NCBI GenBank assembly: GCA_964019335.1
Contig: OZ025651.1
Span: 186,001-250,000, forward strand
Reading direction: 5' to 3'
Origin: Diplonema japonicum
Lineage: Eukaryota; Euglenozoa; Diplonemea; Diplonemida; Diplonemidae
DNA length: 64,000 bases
In this document: one piece after another, positions 52,141-63,100 of the stretch
How the letters are laid out: the number at the start of each line of letters is the position of its first letter
Position numbering within the stretch: position 1 is the first letter of the stretch
The notes under the pieces: generated by a model
Told to the model about the DNA's origin: nothing
The model's database searches: none
What the model saw: the letters and a program-made list of their open reading frames with translations, nothing else
Translations under genes and position numbers: made by a program

Positions 52141-52398
52141 CTATCTTTTGATCGAACCTTTCTGTTGTGGTGTGGCCTTCGGCCCCTCGTTCACCCTCCT
52201 CGGTACCTTAGGTATAAAACCCTCAACCGAGTTGGTAAGGACACAATAGTTGTACAGTTGTTTCTCAAGGATGTGGCGGGTCGCCGGGGAGGCGAATACC
52301 GGTCTAGAGGAGTAGCCCCTTATGGAGCCGTTGTAGTAACCCAACGTGCGTAGGGAGTGGACAGAGTCTACCGAAGCAGCTGGAATGAGGGGCGCCAT
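52141..52398 (-). CDS. Possible small protein, 85 aa
   Basis: An ATG at 52398 opens MAPLIPAASVDSVHSLRTLG, continues GYYNGSIRGYSSRPVFASP and ends KGSIKR with TAG at 52141. The frame is also open upstream to about 52530 (RDSRLVERVRTSRRARVIGRV), so an upstream exon is possible; AG acceptor-like sites occur at 52509-52530. Composition is coding-like and unlike the spacer around it. I do not recognise it. It sits behind the secreted gene at 52623 with only about 110-220 bp between, normal for this array. Confidence 0.4.
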   Translation of the reverse strand: MAPLIPAASVDSVHSLRTLGYYNGSIRGYSSRPVFASPATRHILEKQLYNYCVLTNSVEGFIPKVPRRVNEGPKATPQQKGSIKR

Positions 52399-52622
52399 GC
52401 GCTTATTGGTGTGGATGCGTTCTAGTGCCGCTATCACCCGGCCTATGACACGCGCTCTCCTGGATGTCCTCACCCTCTCCACAAGGCGAGAGTCCCTCTG
52501 TGGCAATGAAGTCTACTGCCAGCTCAAGCCTGGAGACCTGTCCACCTGTTGTGCCCCAGTGAAGGGCCGAGAGCCATCGAAAAAAAAGAAGAAAAAAAAA
52601 CCCCCTCACAACAATATCACCT

Positions 52623-53342
52623 CTAATAATAATCATGAATAACGTGGAAAATCGCTGAAGGCGGCCTGATAATCGACGAGTTGAGACCCGAGTCACGTCG
52701 GTTACGCCCAGCGTACAGCTTGAAAATAGGACCACCGTTGTCTTGATCGCACTGCAGGCAAGGGTTAAGGCGGTTGTCAGGAGGGAGGTTGTTCGGGGTG
52801 TGCTCAATGTAAGCCCTCATGCAAGGCCACATACACTTCTGCTTAGAGTAGTGCGTGTTGTAGTTGAAGATCTCCGCGCAGGGCCGTGTCAGGTTGGTAC
52901 TGTCCAAAATACACTCCAGCAAAGCAGTGGAGTTGTCTTGGTGGTCTATCCCACACTTTCTGATGGGGGTTGTCATGTCCTCTTGGGACATGAATGCTGA
53001 GAGGTCGTCAAGATCGCTGCACACACCACAGTGCGTAGCATGCGACACATGAGCCCCGTCGCCCTGTGCCTCGCTGATGTTCTTGTACGTGATGAGCTTG
53101 TACTCGTACCGTTCTGCATCGTTGGTGTACTTGACACCGCACACGGCATCGGGGCCACCAGGGACAGGCACCGTTCCGTTGTACCCGTTGTACGGGTCCC
53201 CAGGCGGCATCTGGATTGGGTTCAAACACTTCTTCGCCTGGAACGCCAGCCACACTGTGCTGTTGTACGTCATCGGGCTGAACGGCTGGTTGGGCGGCGG
53301 GATGCTTCCCATCGCAACCGCCATTGTGAGACACGCGAGCAT
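52623..53342 (-). CDS. Secreted Cys-rich protein, paralog 1, 239 aa
   Basis: Starts MLACLTMAVAMGSIPPP directly behind a long A-run leader; the N-terminus is a short signal peptide. Twelve or more cysteines and several N-glycosylation sites follow. The end is strongly patterned: NNLPPDNRLNPCLQCDQDNGGPIFKLYAGRNRRDSGL, then a tail HVIHDYY. I recall similar NPCLxCDE...GPxFKxxAGRxRRxSGL endings in predicted proteins of several protist groups, but know no function. It is one of a tandem pair with 54704-55423. Single exon; stop TAG. Confidence 0.85.
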   Translation of the reverse strand: MLACLTMAVAMGSIPPPNQPFSPMTYNSTVWLAFQAKKCLNPIQMPPGDPYNGYNGTVPVPGGPDAVCGVKYTNDAERYEYKLITYKNISEAQGDGAHVSHATHCGVCSDLDDLSAFMSQEDMTTPIRKCGIDHQDNSTALLECILDSTNLTRPCAEIFNYNTHYSKQKCMWPCMRAYIEHTPNNLPPDNRLNPCLQCDQDNGGPIFKLYAGRNRRDSGLNSSIIRPPSAIFHVIHDYY

Positions 53343-54703
53343 TTTCTTTTTTTTTTTTTTTTTTTTTTTTTTTGTCGTTCTTCTCCTGGAAGACTATTAA
53401 AACCTATTTTTTTTTAAAAAAATAAAAATATAAAAAAAACCTCGATCTTCTAACGTCAAGGTGGCACAGTGCCTAGGGTGCCTAGGGTGAAGTTGTTTGC
53501 CGGCAAGGTTTGCCTTATTCTTGTCTCTCCGCCGAGCATCACCCTGGCACAGGCTTCCCTGAAATGACTCGCTTAAGGGGAGGTGTTGTTACGCAAAAAA
53601 AAGGAAAAGGGGGGGAAAAAGGAGAGAAGAGTGAGAACCTGCCTGAATTATTCAACAAAGGTTCGGGTACAAAAAAAAAAAGTTTCGAAAAATAAACATA
53701 CATAGCGCTCGCGTGGCGTTATCGATAACACCATTTTCTTTTTTTTTTTTAGTATAAAAAAAAGTTAAAAAGTGGGAGGCATTTCCTGTTATTTTATTTT
53801 TTTCGAAAAGGGCAGTCCGGGTGCAAGGGGTGAACCCTGCCGTGTGGATTGTATCCAAACGTGTTGAAATCAAAATAGTAGGCTGTATGACCTTCTGTTC
53901 TTTTTGGAGTTTTAAATAAATGGGCTAATTTTCGAAACCTCATTAGGTTATAGATAACGTTCTAAAGCGCTATGTATGGAAGAAAAAAAGGGGGAAGCAA
54001 AATATACTCGTGAAACAGACCAACAATCTCTCTTTTTTTTTTTTTTATATTGCTAAAAGCAGAAAGACGAAAAAAAAAGAAATAAGAAGAGGCGGGGGAG
54101 GGAAAGGAGGAGGAAAATAAATTCGACCGCTTTTGCCCCCCCCCCCCCCATGCTGCGCTGTTAACGATGGCCAGTGGATGTCAGAATGGAGTGAAGAAAA
54201 AGAAAAAAAAAGTGAGGAGGGAGAGAGTGAACACATACGCGTGTGAAGGGTTAAACACATTTTTGGAAGCGAAAAAAAAAAAAGGATATAAAAAAAAAAG
54301 AAAAAGAAAACCCCGTTGGGAAGGGTTCCCTTCTTTTCATTTCTATTTTTTTTTTCTTTTTTCCCCCGGTAATAAAAAAAAAAAAAAAAGGGAGGGGATC
54401 ATTTTTCCCCAATTTCTTTCTCCTCCAATACCTCTACTTTAAGAGAGAGGGAGAGAGACAGTAAACCTTCTTTTTTTTTTTTTTTTTTTTTTTTTCCTTC
54501 TTTCTTTTTGTTATTGCTATGTGCATCATTCCCCCCTTCGAGGGGGAGGGATGGGAGAGAGCCAAAGAAAAAGAAGCACATAGCAGAAAATGTAGTATAC
54601 CCATATAAATGCTGTCCTAGAAAAATAAAAAAAAGAAACAAGAAAGAGGTAAAAAGCCACCAGGGGCGTGAAGCCAAGAGGTGACATGTGGAAGGAATAG
54701 TAT
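53343..54703. other. Intergenic region between the duplicated secreted genes
   Basis: A/T runs, a G run at 53607 and a C run at 54137, with two GC-richer islands at 53450-53600 and 53800-53880. A 26-codon frame starts at about 53541 on the minus strand, but support is too weak to call it. The second half is simple sequence. Confidence 0.5.
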
Positions 54704-55423
54704 CTAGTAGTAATCATGAATAACTCGAAACACCTGAGAAGCAGGCCTGATAATCGACGAGTTGAGACCCGAGTCACGTCGGTTACGCCCAGCGTACAGC
54801 TTGAAAATAGGACCACCGTTGTCCTCATCGCACTGCAGGCAAGGGTTTAGGTGGTTGTCAGGAGGGAGGTTGTTCGGGGTGTGCTCAAAGTAAGCCTTCA
54901 TGCAAGGTGTTAAGCACTTGCTCTTTGTGTAGAAAGTGTTGTAGTTGAAAATTGTTGCACAGGGCCGTGTCAGGTTGGTGTTCCGGATGATGCAGTCTAG
55001 CGTTGCTGTCATGTTCTCCAGGTGCTCCATCCCGCACTGTCTGATGGGGTCCGTCAGATCCTCTTGGGACATGTATGCAGCAAGGTCGTCAAGATCGCTG
55101 CACACACCACAGGCTGTTTTATGCGACACATGAGCCCCGTCGCCCTGTGCCTCGCTGATGTTCTTGTACGTGATGAGCTTGTACTCGTACCGCTCTGCAT
55201 CGTTGGTGTACTTGACACCGCACACGGCATCGGGGCCACCAGGGACAGGCACCGTTCCGTTGTACCCGTTGTACGGGTTCCCAGGCGGCATCTGGATTGG
55301 GTTCAAACACTTCTTCGCCTGGAACGCCAGCCACACTGTGCTGTTGTACGTCATCGGGCTGAACGGCTGGTTGGGCGGCGGGATGCTTCCCATCGCAACC
55401 GCCATTGTGAGACACGCGAGCAT
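54704..55423 (-). CDS. Secreted Cys-rich protein, paralog 2, 239 aa
   Basis: Same length, Cys pattern and ends as paralog 1 at 52623. The first 103 residues differ from it at one position (GNPYN here, GDPYN there), even silent sites being nearly unchanged. Residues of about 104-180 differ at many positions (for example DLAAYMSQEDLTDPIRQCGMEH versus its partner), and the last 60 are again nearly identical. Signal peptide and A-run leader are the same. Function unknown; the uneven divergence suggests gene conversion. Confidence 0.85.
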   Translation of the reverse strand: MLACLTMAVAMGSIPPPNQPFSPMTYNSTVWLAFQAKKCLNPIQMPPGNPYNGYNGTVPVPGGPDAVCGVKYTNDAERYEYKLITYKNISEAQGDGAHVSHKTACGVCSDLDDLAAYMSQEDLTDPIRQCGMEHLENMTATLDCIIRNTNLTRPCATIFNYNTFYTKSKCLTPCMKAYFEHTPNNLPPDNHLNPCLQCDEDNGGPIFKLYAGRNRRDSGLNSSIIRPASQVFRVIHDYY

Positions 55424-55554
55424 TTTTCTTTTTTTTTTTTTTTTTGTAATCCTTTGGAGAGTTTATTTGTTAGTCGTGGCCAAGCGAGAAAAGAAGAAGG
55501 GGGACAGAAAAAAAAACTGGGGAACCACGGCGGGGTGGAGGGGGTCAACGGAAG

Positions 55555-56169
55555 TTACCTTTTTAAAGTAAATATCGATCTAGTTTTTCGAACTTCTTCC
55601 CTCCCCCCTCCCGCATTCCGTGCACCACGGGGCGCCTCACCGTCTGTGCCGGTGCCGCACTGCGTCCCACTTCCTGTTGGGTGAGGTCCGTCCTTCCGGA
55701 CACGCGGCAACTGGTAAGTAGGCAGCGCAACGTTCTTTGTGGAAAAACTTGCAAGAAGAGGGAGAAGGGGGGTAGGCGCTTCATCGGTGGGTGTGGTCCC
55801 TTCACCGTCCTTGTGGAGGGGGTTGGCGCTGTTTTGCAGGAGCAAGGTAACCGTTTCGATATGGCCTTTAACAGCCGCCTTATGAAGAGGTGTCCTGCCA
55901 GAGGGGGTCATAGGGTCAGGGACGGCACCTCGCTGGAGGAGATAGGCCACTACATGACTATGCCCTTTGCTTGCTGCATAGTGCAGGGGCACATACCCGC
56001 AGGAATCAAATGCGTCCAACCATCGGGCGTCGGCTTCTATGAACTTTTTGACCCCTTGTAGATTCCCGGTGTGGCTGGGTTTCCAAACGCCCCTGTCCCA
56101 GTCCATCTCTTCAAGTGTCTCCTGCATAGGCACCTGGACTGCACAGCACGAGCAGTCTGCATTGTGCAT
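55555..56169 (-). CDS. ANKRD39-like ankyrin-repeat protein; C-terminus uncertain
   Basis: The ATG at 56169 opens MHNADCSCCAVQVPMQETLEEMDWDRGVW. Animal ANKRD39 begins with a Cys-rich tip followed by QTLEEMDFERGIW, so the match is close. Three ankyrin repeats follow: GNLQGVKKFIEADARWLDAFDSCG, YVPLHYAASKGHSHVVAYLLQRG and TPLHKAAVKGHIETVTLLLQNSANP. After KDGEGTTPTDEA the frame becomes low-complexity Pro-rich. Another frame (SGRTDLTQQEVGRSAAPAQ ... KKFEKLDRYLL) looks more like a real end, so a miniature intron between about 55800 and 55700 is likely, but I could not fix its sites. The role of ANKRD39 is unclear; its relatives act as small protein adaptors. Confidence 0.7.
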   Translation of the reverse strand: MHNADCSCCAVQVPMQETLEEMDWDRGVWKPSHTGNLQGVKKFIEADARWLDAFDSCGYVPLHYAASKGHSHVVAYLLQRGAVPDPMTPSGRTPLHKAAVKGHIETVTLLLQNSANPLHKDGEGTTPTDEAPTPLLPLLASFSTKNVALPTYQLPRVRKDGPHPTGSGTQCGTGTDGEAPRGARNAGGGREEVRKTRSIFTLKR

Positions 56170-56229
56170 TTTTTTATTCGTTTCTTTTTTTTTTTTTTTT
56201 CTTTTTTTAAATCTCTTAAATCTTTTTTT

Positions 56230-56270
<41 letters not shown>

Positions 56271-56957
56271 TAATTCTCCCCTCCCCTCCCCGTGTTTCCT
56301 TTCTACGTTTTGCTCAAATAAAAATAACTTTTTGTTTTCTTTTGTTCTTTTTCATTTCCCGAACGGAAGAAAGGAGCTGGGATGGGGGGTGAGGGAAACC
56401 GATAGGCATACATTGCATCACCGTTAGTAAAGGAAGGGAGAGGGGGGGGGGAAGCAGTAGCAGAGAGGGAAAGGGAGTACAAGTGTGCGAGTACGTACTT
56501 TGGTTCTGTTGAGTATTTTGAAGGTAAATGAACGAATTTGATTTGATGCAAACACCTAGAAGAAAACAAATAACGTACCAAAAAAGAATTGAAAAAAAAA
56601 AAAACTTATGAAGAGACAGAAAAGGTGATAAAAATAATTTCTGGGGAAAAGGACACACATGCACCTCATTTCTTTTATACTGATCCACTTCGGAGAAAGT
56701 GACTAATTCTTTTGTTTTCCTTGTTTTTTCTTCTTGCACGGGGACATCTCTTTTTTTCCCCCTGAGAATTAAAAAAAAAAAGAGTCGGCAGTTGTCGGTT
56801 GCACAAGCCAGCTGACCTCTCGAAGGTCAACCAACAAGTTGCCACTACTGTTTCAAAGACAATAGTTTTTTAAGCAAAAAAAAAAAAAGAAAATCGTCGT
56901 AAGGCAAAAAAGAAAAAAAAAAAAGTACAAGCAGCAGGGGTGAACGTAAATATGGAC

Positions 56958-56993
<36 letters not shown>

Positions 56994-57040
56994 ACTGGCA
57001 AAAAAAGAAAAAAAAGGGAAATAAATATAATAAGTGATAC

Positions 57041-57076
<36 letters not shown>

Positions 57077-57138
57077 AAAAAAAGGCAACGAAATAGCATC
57101 AAAAAGGGCAAAAGTGGGGGAGGGGAATGAATAGGGAT
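56170..57138. other. Intergenic region, homopolymer-rich
   Basis: Long T runs at 56180-56270 and A runs at 56960-56985 and 57042-57073, with G-rich patches between. No gene is supported; long frames are Phe/Leu or Lys artefacts. Confidence 0.65.
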
Positions 57139-60100
57139 CTACTGTGTTGTGGATTGCCTGTAAACAGGTGACGAAGCACCGCTAGGCGAATATTCCAATT
57201 CCTCGTATTCATCATCTTTATCTTTATCGGGATTGGGGGTATCCATCCCGAACGGCACAGGGAAAGGTATAGGCCTGCCTTCATCAGAAGAAGGCGAGGC
57301 ACAGGGCACCATGTCAGAGACAACCTGTTGCGTGTCTTCGTTGCCGCGTTCTTCCACAAGCTCCCCGTAGCACACGGACCACCACTCCTTCATTTCTTCA
57401 GGTGTGAATTTTCTCCTCACGTGCTGCGGCTGCTTGACCTTCCCGATCATGTCTTTTAGTACTGTAAACCTATTCCGCCTTTCTTTGTTGAACTTGTCCA
57501 TCCAGTACCCGTAGGCTGCGACTACATCAAGTACTTTTTGTGTTTTGACTCCCTTTGCTTTGCGTTGTCTGTTGTCGACTGCAAGCCAGGTTTCTCTTCG
57601 TGTTACGTTGGCGATTTCCACACGGATTTCCTCTTTGCTGCGGAGGAACATCGGCTTGTGTTCCTTCCACAGCTCTGCGATGTAGCCTGTAGCTTCGTCG
57701 AACGTCACCTGCGTGTCGCCGTCCTTGTCGACGTTTTCTATGATCTCCCGTTTGACCTCTTTGAAGATCTGATACGCGAAGATAAGCAGCACCCCGACAT
57801 TGATCACCAGCACCGCCACCGTTAGCAGGTTGTCGCCGACAACCCCATTCTTTTCTAAGTACAATAATCCCAAGTTTAGCGTTGTAAATATGCTAATGAG
57901 CGACACGTTTTCCAACGCCCACAGAACCCTGTACTTGTAAGGGCGTAGCAGGATGTTCAAATACACGAAGAATGCAATGACCCACATGGCTGCCCATAGT
58001 TGGTATCTTGGGTATCTTGACAGGAACACCACCACGAACACCACGCTCATCTTCCGCAACATGGTGACCATCTCCCAGTAATACCTCTTCTGGCGGTACC
58101 CGCTGTACAGGAACCCGAGTGTGGACATCACTTTCTTCGTGCGTAGAATGTCCCGTTTGCGTCTCAGCAACAGGAAGCCGGCAAGTGGAAGCCCGAAACC
58201 GTAGGCCACAAAGGTCAGGAGGCTGAAGTACCAGTATGTTCTGTAAGTAGAGTCGCTGCAGTCGATGGTGGGATCTTCTGAGAGGTACCTGCTGCAGGTG
58301 TTCGAGTCCACGCACACACGCTCGCTGCATGTGAGCATCAACGCTACCTCTTTCATCAAAGAAGGGTACACTAAGAACAACACGATGAGCACTGTCACTT
58401 TGTACACATCTCTCATTCTCTGCCTCACGGTACCGCCCGCCTCCGCGAGTGGCGAGATCTTTGGCTGCGGCTGGAGCCTGAGATGTCTGCTAGCAGCGCC
58501 GTACCTGTGCAGCACCTTGTCACACCTTTCGCAGTAGAACTCGTCGTGGTGGGGACAGAACCAGACAGCAAAGTCCTTGTGGCACAGACCGCACTCTTCG
58601 ATCACATTCATATTGCTGTCTTGCTTTAAGAGCGCCTGCCTTCTTGCGGCGTTTTGCTGCTCGAACGCATTTTCCTTACCTTCGAAGCCCAGTGGCTGGA
58701 TTGGTGGCAATCCAGGCGACCGGATGAACGAGTCGGAGGCGAGACCGGGGGACCGTACAAGAGACTCGGATGTTTGCGAGCCTGCAAGCCAGTCGCCCAG
58801 CTCCTCGATGTCGTGCTCAGTCAGCACGTCGCGGATCTGCGTGTCGGTATACCCCTTCAACTTCCAGACTGCGATCTTGTCGCTTGCACGGCGCAGTCTT
58901 GCAGCAGCGTACAGCTGCTCATATGGCAATCGCTTGCTGAGATCTCTGAGGCCGAACACTATGTCGTGGCCCCTGCTCGAAGACACAGGCACCATGTTGG
59001 TGCGGTGGCTCTTAGAGCCCTCACCTATATGCTTGAACTCCGCGTCAAGGTACCAAGCTTTGTGAATAGTAAGAAGGGCAACACAACCATACCTGGAACG
59101 TGGTAGCCACGCTGTCTCTCCTCGTCGATCTCCAATCCTGGCACAGGGAGCTCCACAACAGGTGCCAAAGTGTCCCCGCCTTTAGGAGTTCCCGGAGGGG
59201 TCAAAGGCATCTGGTGTGTAAACCACTCATTCTCCACACCAGTCATGATGTCCACACGTTGCACCTGTTGATATGTCGAGACGCTTTGTTCATACCTTCC
59301 AAAAGGAGTCCGCGCCAACGGAACGCTGTTTTGTCATTTGCATTTTGTCTTCGTTCACGCGGACGCCTCGGGCACCCTGTAGTGTGGTGTTTATGGTTGT
59401 GCCGCATACTCCTTCTTCAAAGATTAGCTTTCCGATGGCCTCTTCTCGCTTTTTGGCAAGTGAGACAAATGCTGCTGCGTGACTCCTTCCAGCGAAGGTC
59501 ACGTCACCATCATTGAAGACGGTTTGCGATATGCCGTAGTGCTGCGACTGAGCGCGTGACGAGTCAGGGAAGGGGAAGGGCTCGTGATGAGTGACAGGAT
59601 AAGGCGGGATCGTGGCTGTAGCGTACCCCTTGAGCCTTGCCGCGTAGTACTCCGACCGTGAAGCGCTTTGTGACAAGATCGCACGTATGAGCTGGTCCAG
59701 CTCTTCGTCCGTGTTGGCGATGACATCCTTTCCGGCATCCTTACGCTTATCACTTCGCTGCTTTGTCTTCCTACTCCCTCTGCTCTTCGCTTTGCTTGAA
59801 AAGCACTCAAACAGGATCTGCTCCATGACCTGCTCGTCAGGCAAGATGCCCCTCTCACAGAACGGGAACTTCAAATACTCCTGCAGTGTGTTTAGATACA
59901 GAGATAATCATGCATACCATCAGCTTGTATCGTGCGAGACATGCCTCCAAGAGCTCCTCGCGGAAGGTGTTCTGAATGGACTTGATATTCAACTCGTGAT
60001 CGGGAACATCACAAGTGTACCACCGGCCAGTGACCAGCTCTTCTAGGGGCGACTTCTCACCCAAACAACCCACACCGGGTGTTGGGAATAGTTGCTCGAG

Positions 60101-63100
60101 CAAGCAGCATGACTTGCACAACCAGCAGCCATAGGTACCGAGCGTCACCGTTGCTTCCCAGTGTACCTCCATCTGCTTTGCGTTATTGCTGTCGGTGGTC
60201 ACCCTCTGTATCCTTGTGGGGGAGTACACTTGTTCAATGGTAGCATTGGTGTCTTTGAGGCACTCGACTGTCGTGCTTAAAATCTCTTTCGGGCTGGCCA
60301 GCTTCCGCATCTCAATGTTGAGCTTGCGCGTTTTCGACAGTTCTTTAGACTGTTCACGCTGCTTTTCAACAAGTAGCCTGAGCTCCGTCCTGTCCCGCTC
60401 GGGGACACACCAGTCGTACATCCAGTGGTACGGAGACTGGCATTCACACGTGCGCTCTGCGAACTCGTCACCCAGCGTCACGTCATCCTGAATCCTCTGC
60501 GACAGCTTGAACAGAGATAACACGATAGCCGGCACGACAATCACAACAACAGGCGTCTGTGATTCATCATTATTTTAAAACACAAGCAAAACCCATACCA
60601 GCATCCACACAACAAACTTCGTGTAGTAGTCAATGTGCCATAGACAATCGATCGACAGCACGTTGCTCGTGGGACTCGCCTGTCGGTGTTGCTTTCGACA
60701 AAATACATACCTTGCCCTTGATACCGAACAAAGCTTGGACAACCTCTGCCCATTGCACTGTAAAATCGCCAGCTAAAGCACTTACCTGTAATTGCGTTAT
60801 ATGTGGGATGTTAAGAGGCATACATGAAGGTGGTTCATGAACATCTTCATCATGACGGACACCTTGGGGGTCTCCTTCACCGCTGCGCCGTGGTTCGTGT
60901 TCACCATCACCAGGACCACAATAATGAACAGTATGACTATGGCAGCGATAGCTAGCAGCACGTAGTTTGTGGTGGGAGACGCGCATTTCACACAGGCCCC
61001 CAGGTTCTTGCCATACCCGTAGGGTGCGTCAGGCATGCGGTCAGCTATGCAGTTGGCGCAGAACGGTCCATGCGACCCTTCGTCGCACTGCAACATGGAC
61101 CTGTTGTGCTCGGCCTCGTTGGTAGTACCCATAGTCGTGGGTAGCGGGTCGCCAAGACCGTTCCCGAGAGAGGAGAACTTGCATCCATCAACACACGTAT
61201 GTGCTTTGTAGGTCACAGGCTCCCTCCAGTTACCTTCCTTATTGCGAATGGTGACATTCCCATAACAGTCAAGCCCATCCTCGCAAGTCCCGCAGGATGA
61301 GAGACACGCATACCTATTCGTCTTAGACACCTGCCTCAAGGCCGGAGAGCTGACAGGGTTGTTCGGCCCAGAGATAACATGCTCCAGTTGATGGTTCCAG
61401 CATCCGAACTCGAATGAGTATGCAAACAAGTTGCAGGTTGATCCTTGTTGGCAGCATGGAACAGGTTTCACCACAGCCATCAGGCTCCCCGTAGCGGCGT
61501 TGATCCTTTCGCTGTGCTGGGGGATCGCCACTTCGTTGAGATCCCTGATGTCTGCTTCGAAAGACAGCTCGCAACTCATCCCATTCCAAATAGTGAAGCG
61601 AGAGAGTGAGAACCTCGCCTGTGAGGGAGCACCCGTGGAACCTAGAAGGGAGTGCTTTGGAAGGTCAGGAGTAGCTTCGACCACTGAGTACGAGCACGCA
61701 ATGTCCTCCAAGCGTTTGATATTTGATTCCGTGAACGACTCGTCCCTACGTGCGAACATGATGGGGGCCAGGTCACTGTCACGGAGTTCCGGTACACGTT
61801 TGGACACCGTGATGAAAACAGCAATATTCTCGTTGGCCTCAATGTGGTCCCTGTCCAGCGCATTCCCGGCCTCGTCCTCTACTTCGATGTAGTATTCGAT
61901 CGTTTTCACGTCTATGTTCGTGACCTCCGTTACAGGAGCTGAACTCCATGCCAACTTGTAGCTGTAGCCCTGCGTGACGAAGAAAGAGTAAACGTGTCTG
62001 AACGATGCCCCCACAACACAGTTGAAGGAGTCCATGAACGGAAGTGTGCCTCTCGCGCTCTGTGAACCGACCCCTAGGTTGTTCCCATCTATATCTAAAT
62101 GCGGTCCTGCACAGGACGGAAGCTTCCTGTCAAGGTCAACAAGTTGCAAACCGTACTCTCGCGGCCTTGGAGAATTCAGGTAAAAGGACACCGTGCCCAC
62201 ACCGTCTACCATAGTCACTATGTTGCCACCCACGAACTCAACACACTCACTTGTGCCGTCGCAATTTCCATGCCGTAAGCATAGGCCATTGACACAATCA
62301 GCTGTGTCCCAAGCGGTTGTCGTTTCTTGTCCCTCGACAAACACCTGCACGCGTCTAGTCTCCTTGTCGCCTGTGGTTACATCGTTCCCGACGAAGTCCT
62401 TTGTTGCGATTGTGATGTTGTATGGCCCAACTCTTCTGGAGGCCTTCCTCTGCTTTGCTAAAGCTGTTAAACCGAGCATAGCCTCAGAAACGCCAAGCTG
62501 CGCTGGATCACCGATCTTTATGGGCCCCTTCATGCTACGTGCAGACGCCAAGCCTGATGTGCAGTCGGTTGCACTGATACAGGATGTTGACAGCTTGAAT
62601 GTCGTGCGGCTGGGCGATTTGAGGATGTCCACCACGCTGGCTGCCAAGGTAGTCGCCTGCCGTCCTTGAGCCCCCGCACTGCAGGGTGTGCCATCAGTCT
62701 TGAAGCCTGTTTTGCAGCACTGCACACGGTCTTCTGGTGTGAATTCCAATACTGAGAAGAGATTGATACAGTGGTACTCACACAAGGGCTGCATGGATGT
62801 GATCGTACACGGGTCGCGCAGTTCGGCGCTTACGTCACAAGTTGTGTTCGTCTGGTTGACATGAAGAATGTACGACAGCCGTAGCTTCTCGTCGCCGTCG
62901 TTGTTGACAGCAAAGCTAAAGAAGTCGCCGTACACAAAGAAGGGGTACCCATAGTCATCGGGCACAGCAGCATTGGACCTCACTCTCAGAGGGCTGTACT
63001 CACAGGGGCCTCCTGTGCATCCCTGGATGCATTTTGAGGTGGTAATATTTTCGGGCAAGCTCAGTGGTGGTATGTCATACCCGTACTGGGTCAGTGTGTC

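Noticed and set aside
52403-52600. Ankyrin-like text SALHWGTTGGQVSRLELAVDF
   Set aside because: Only one short stretch, without the second helix of a repeat, then a stop; another frame there is equally open. Probably chance.
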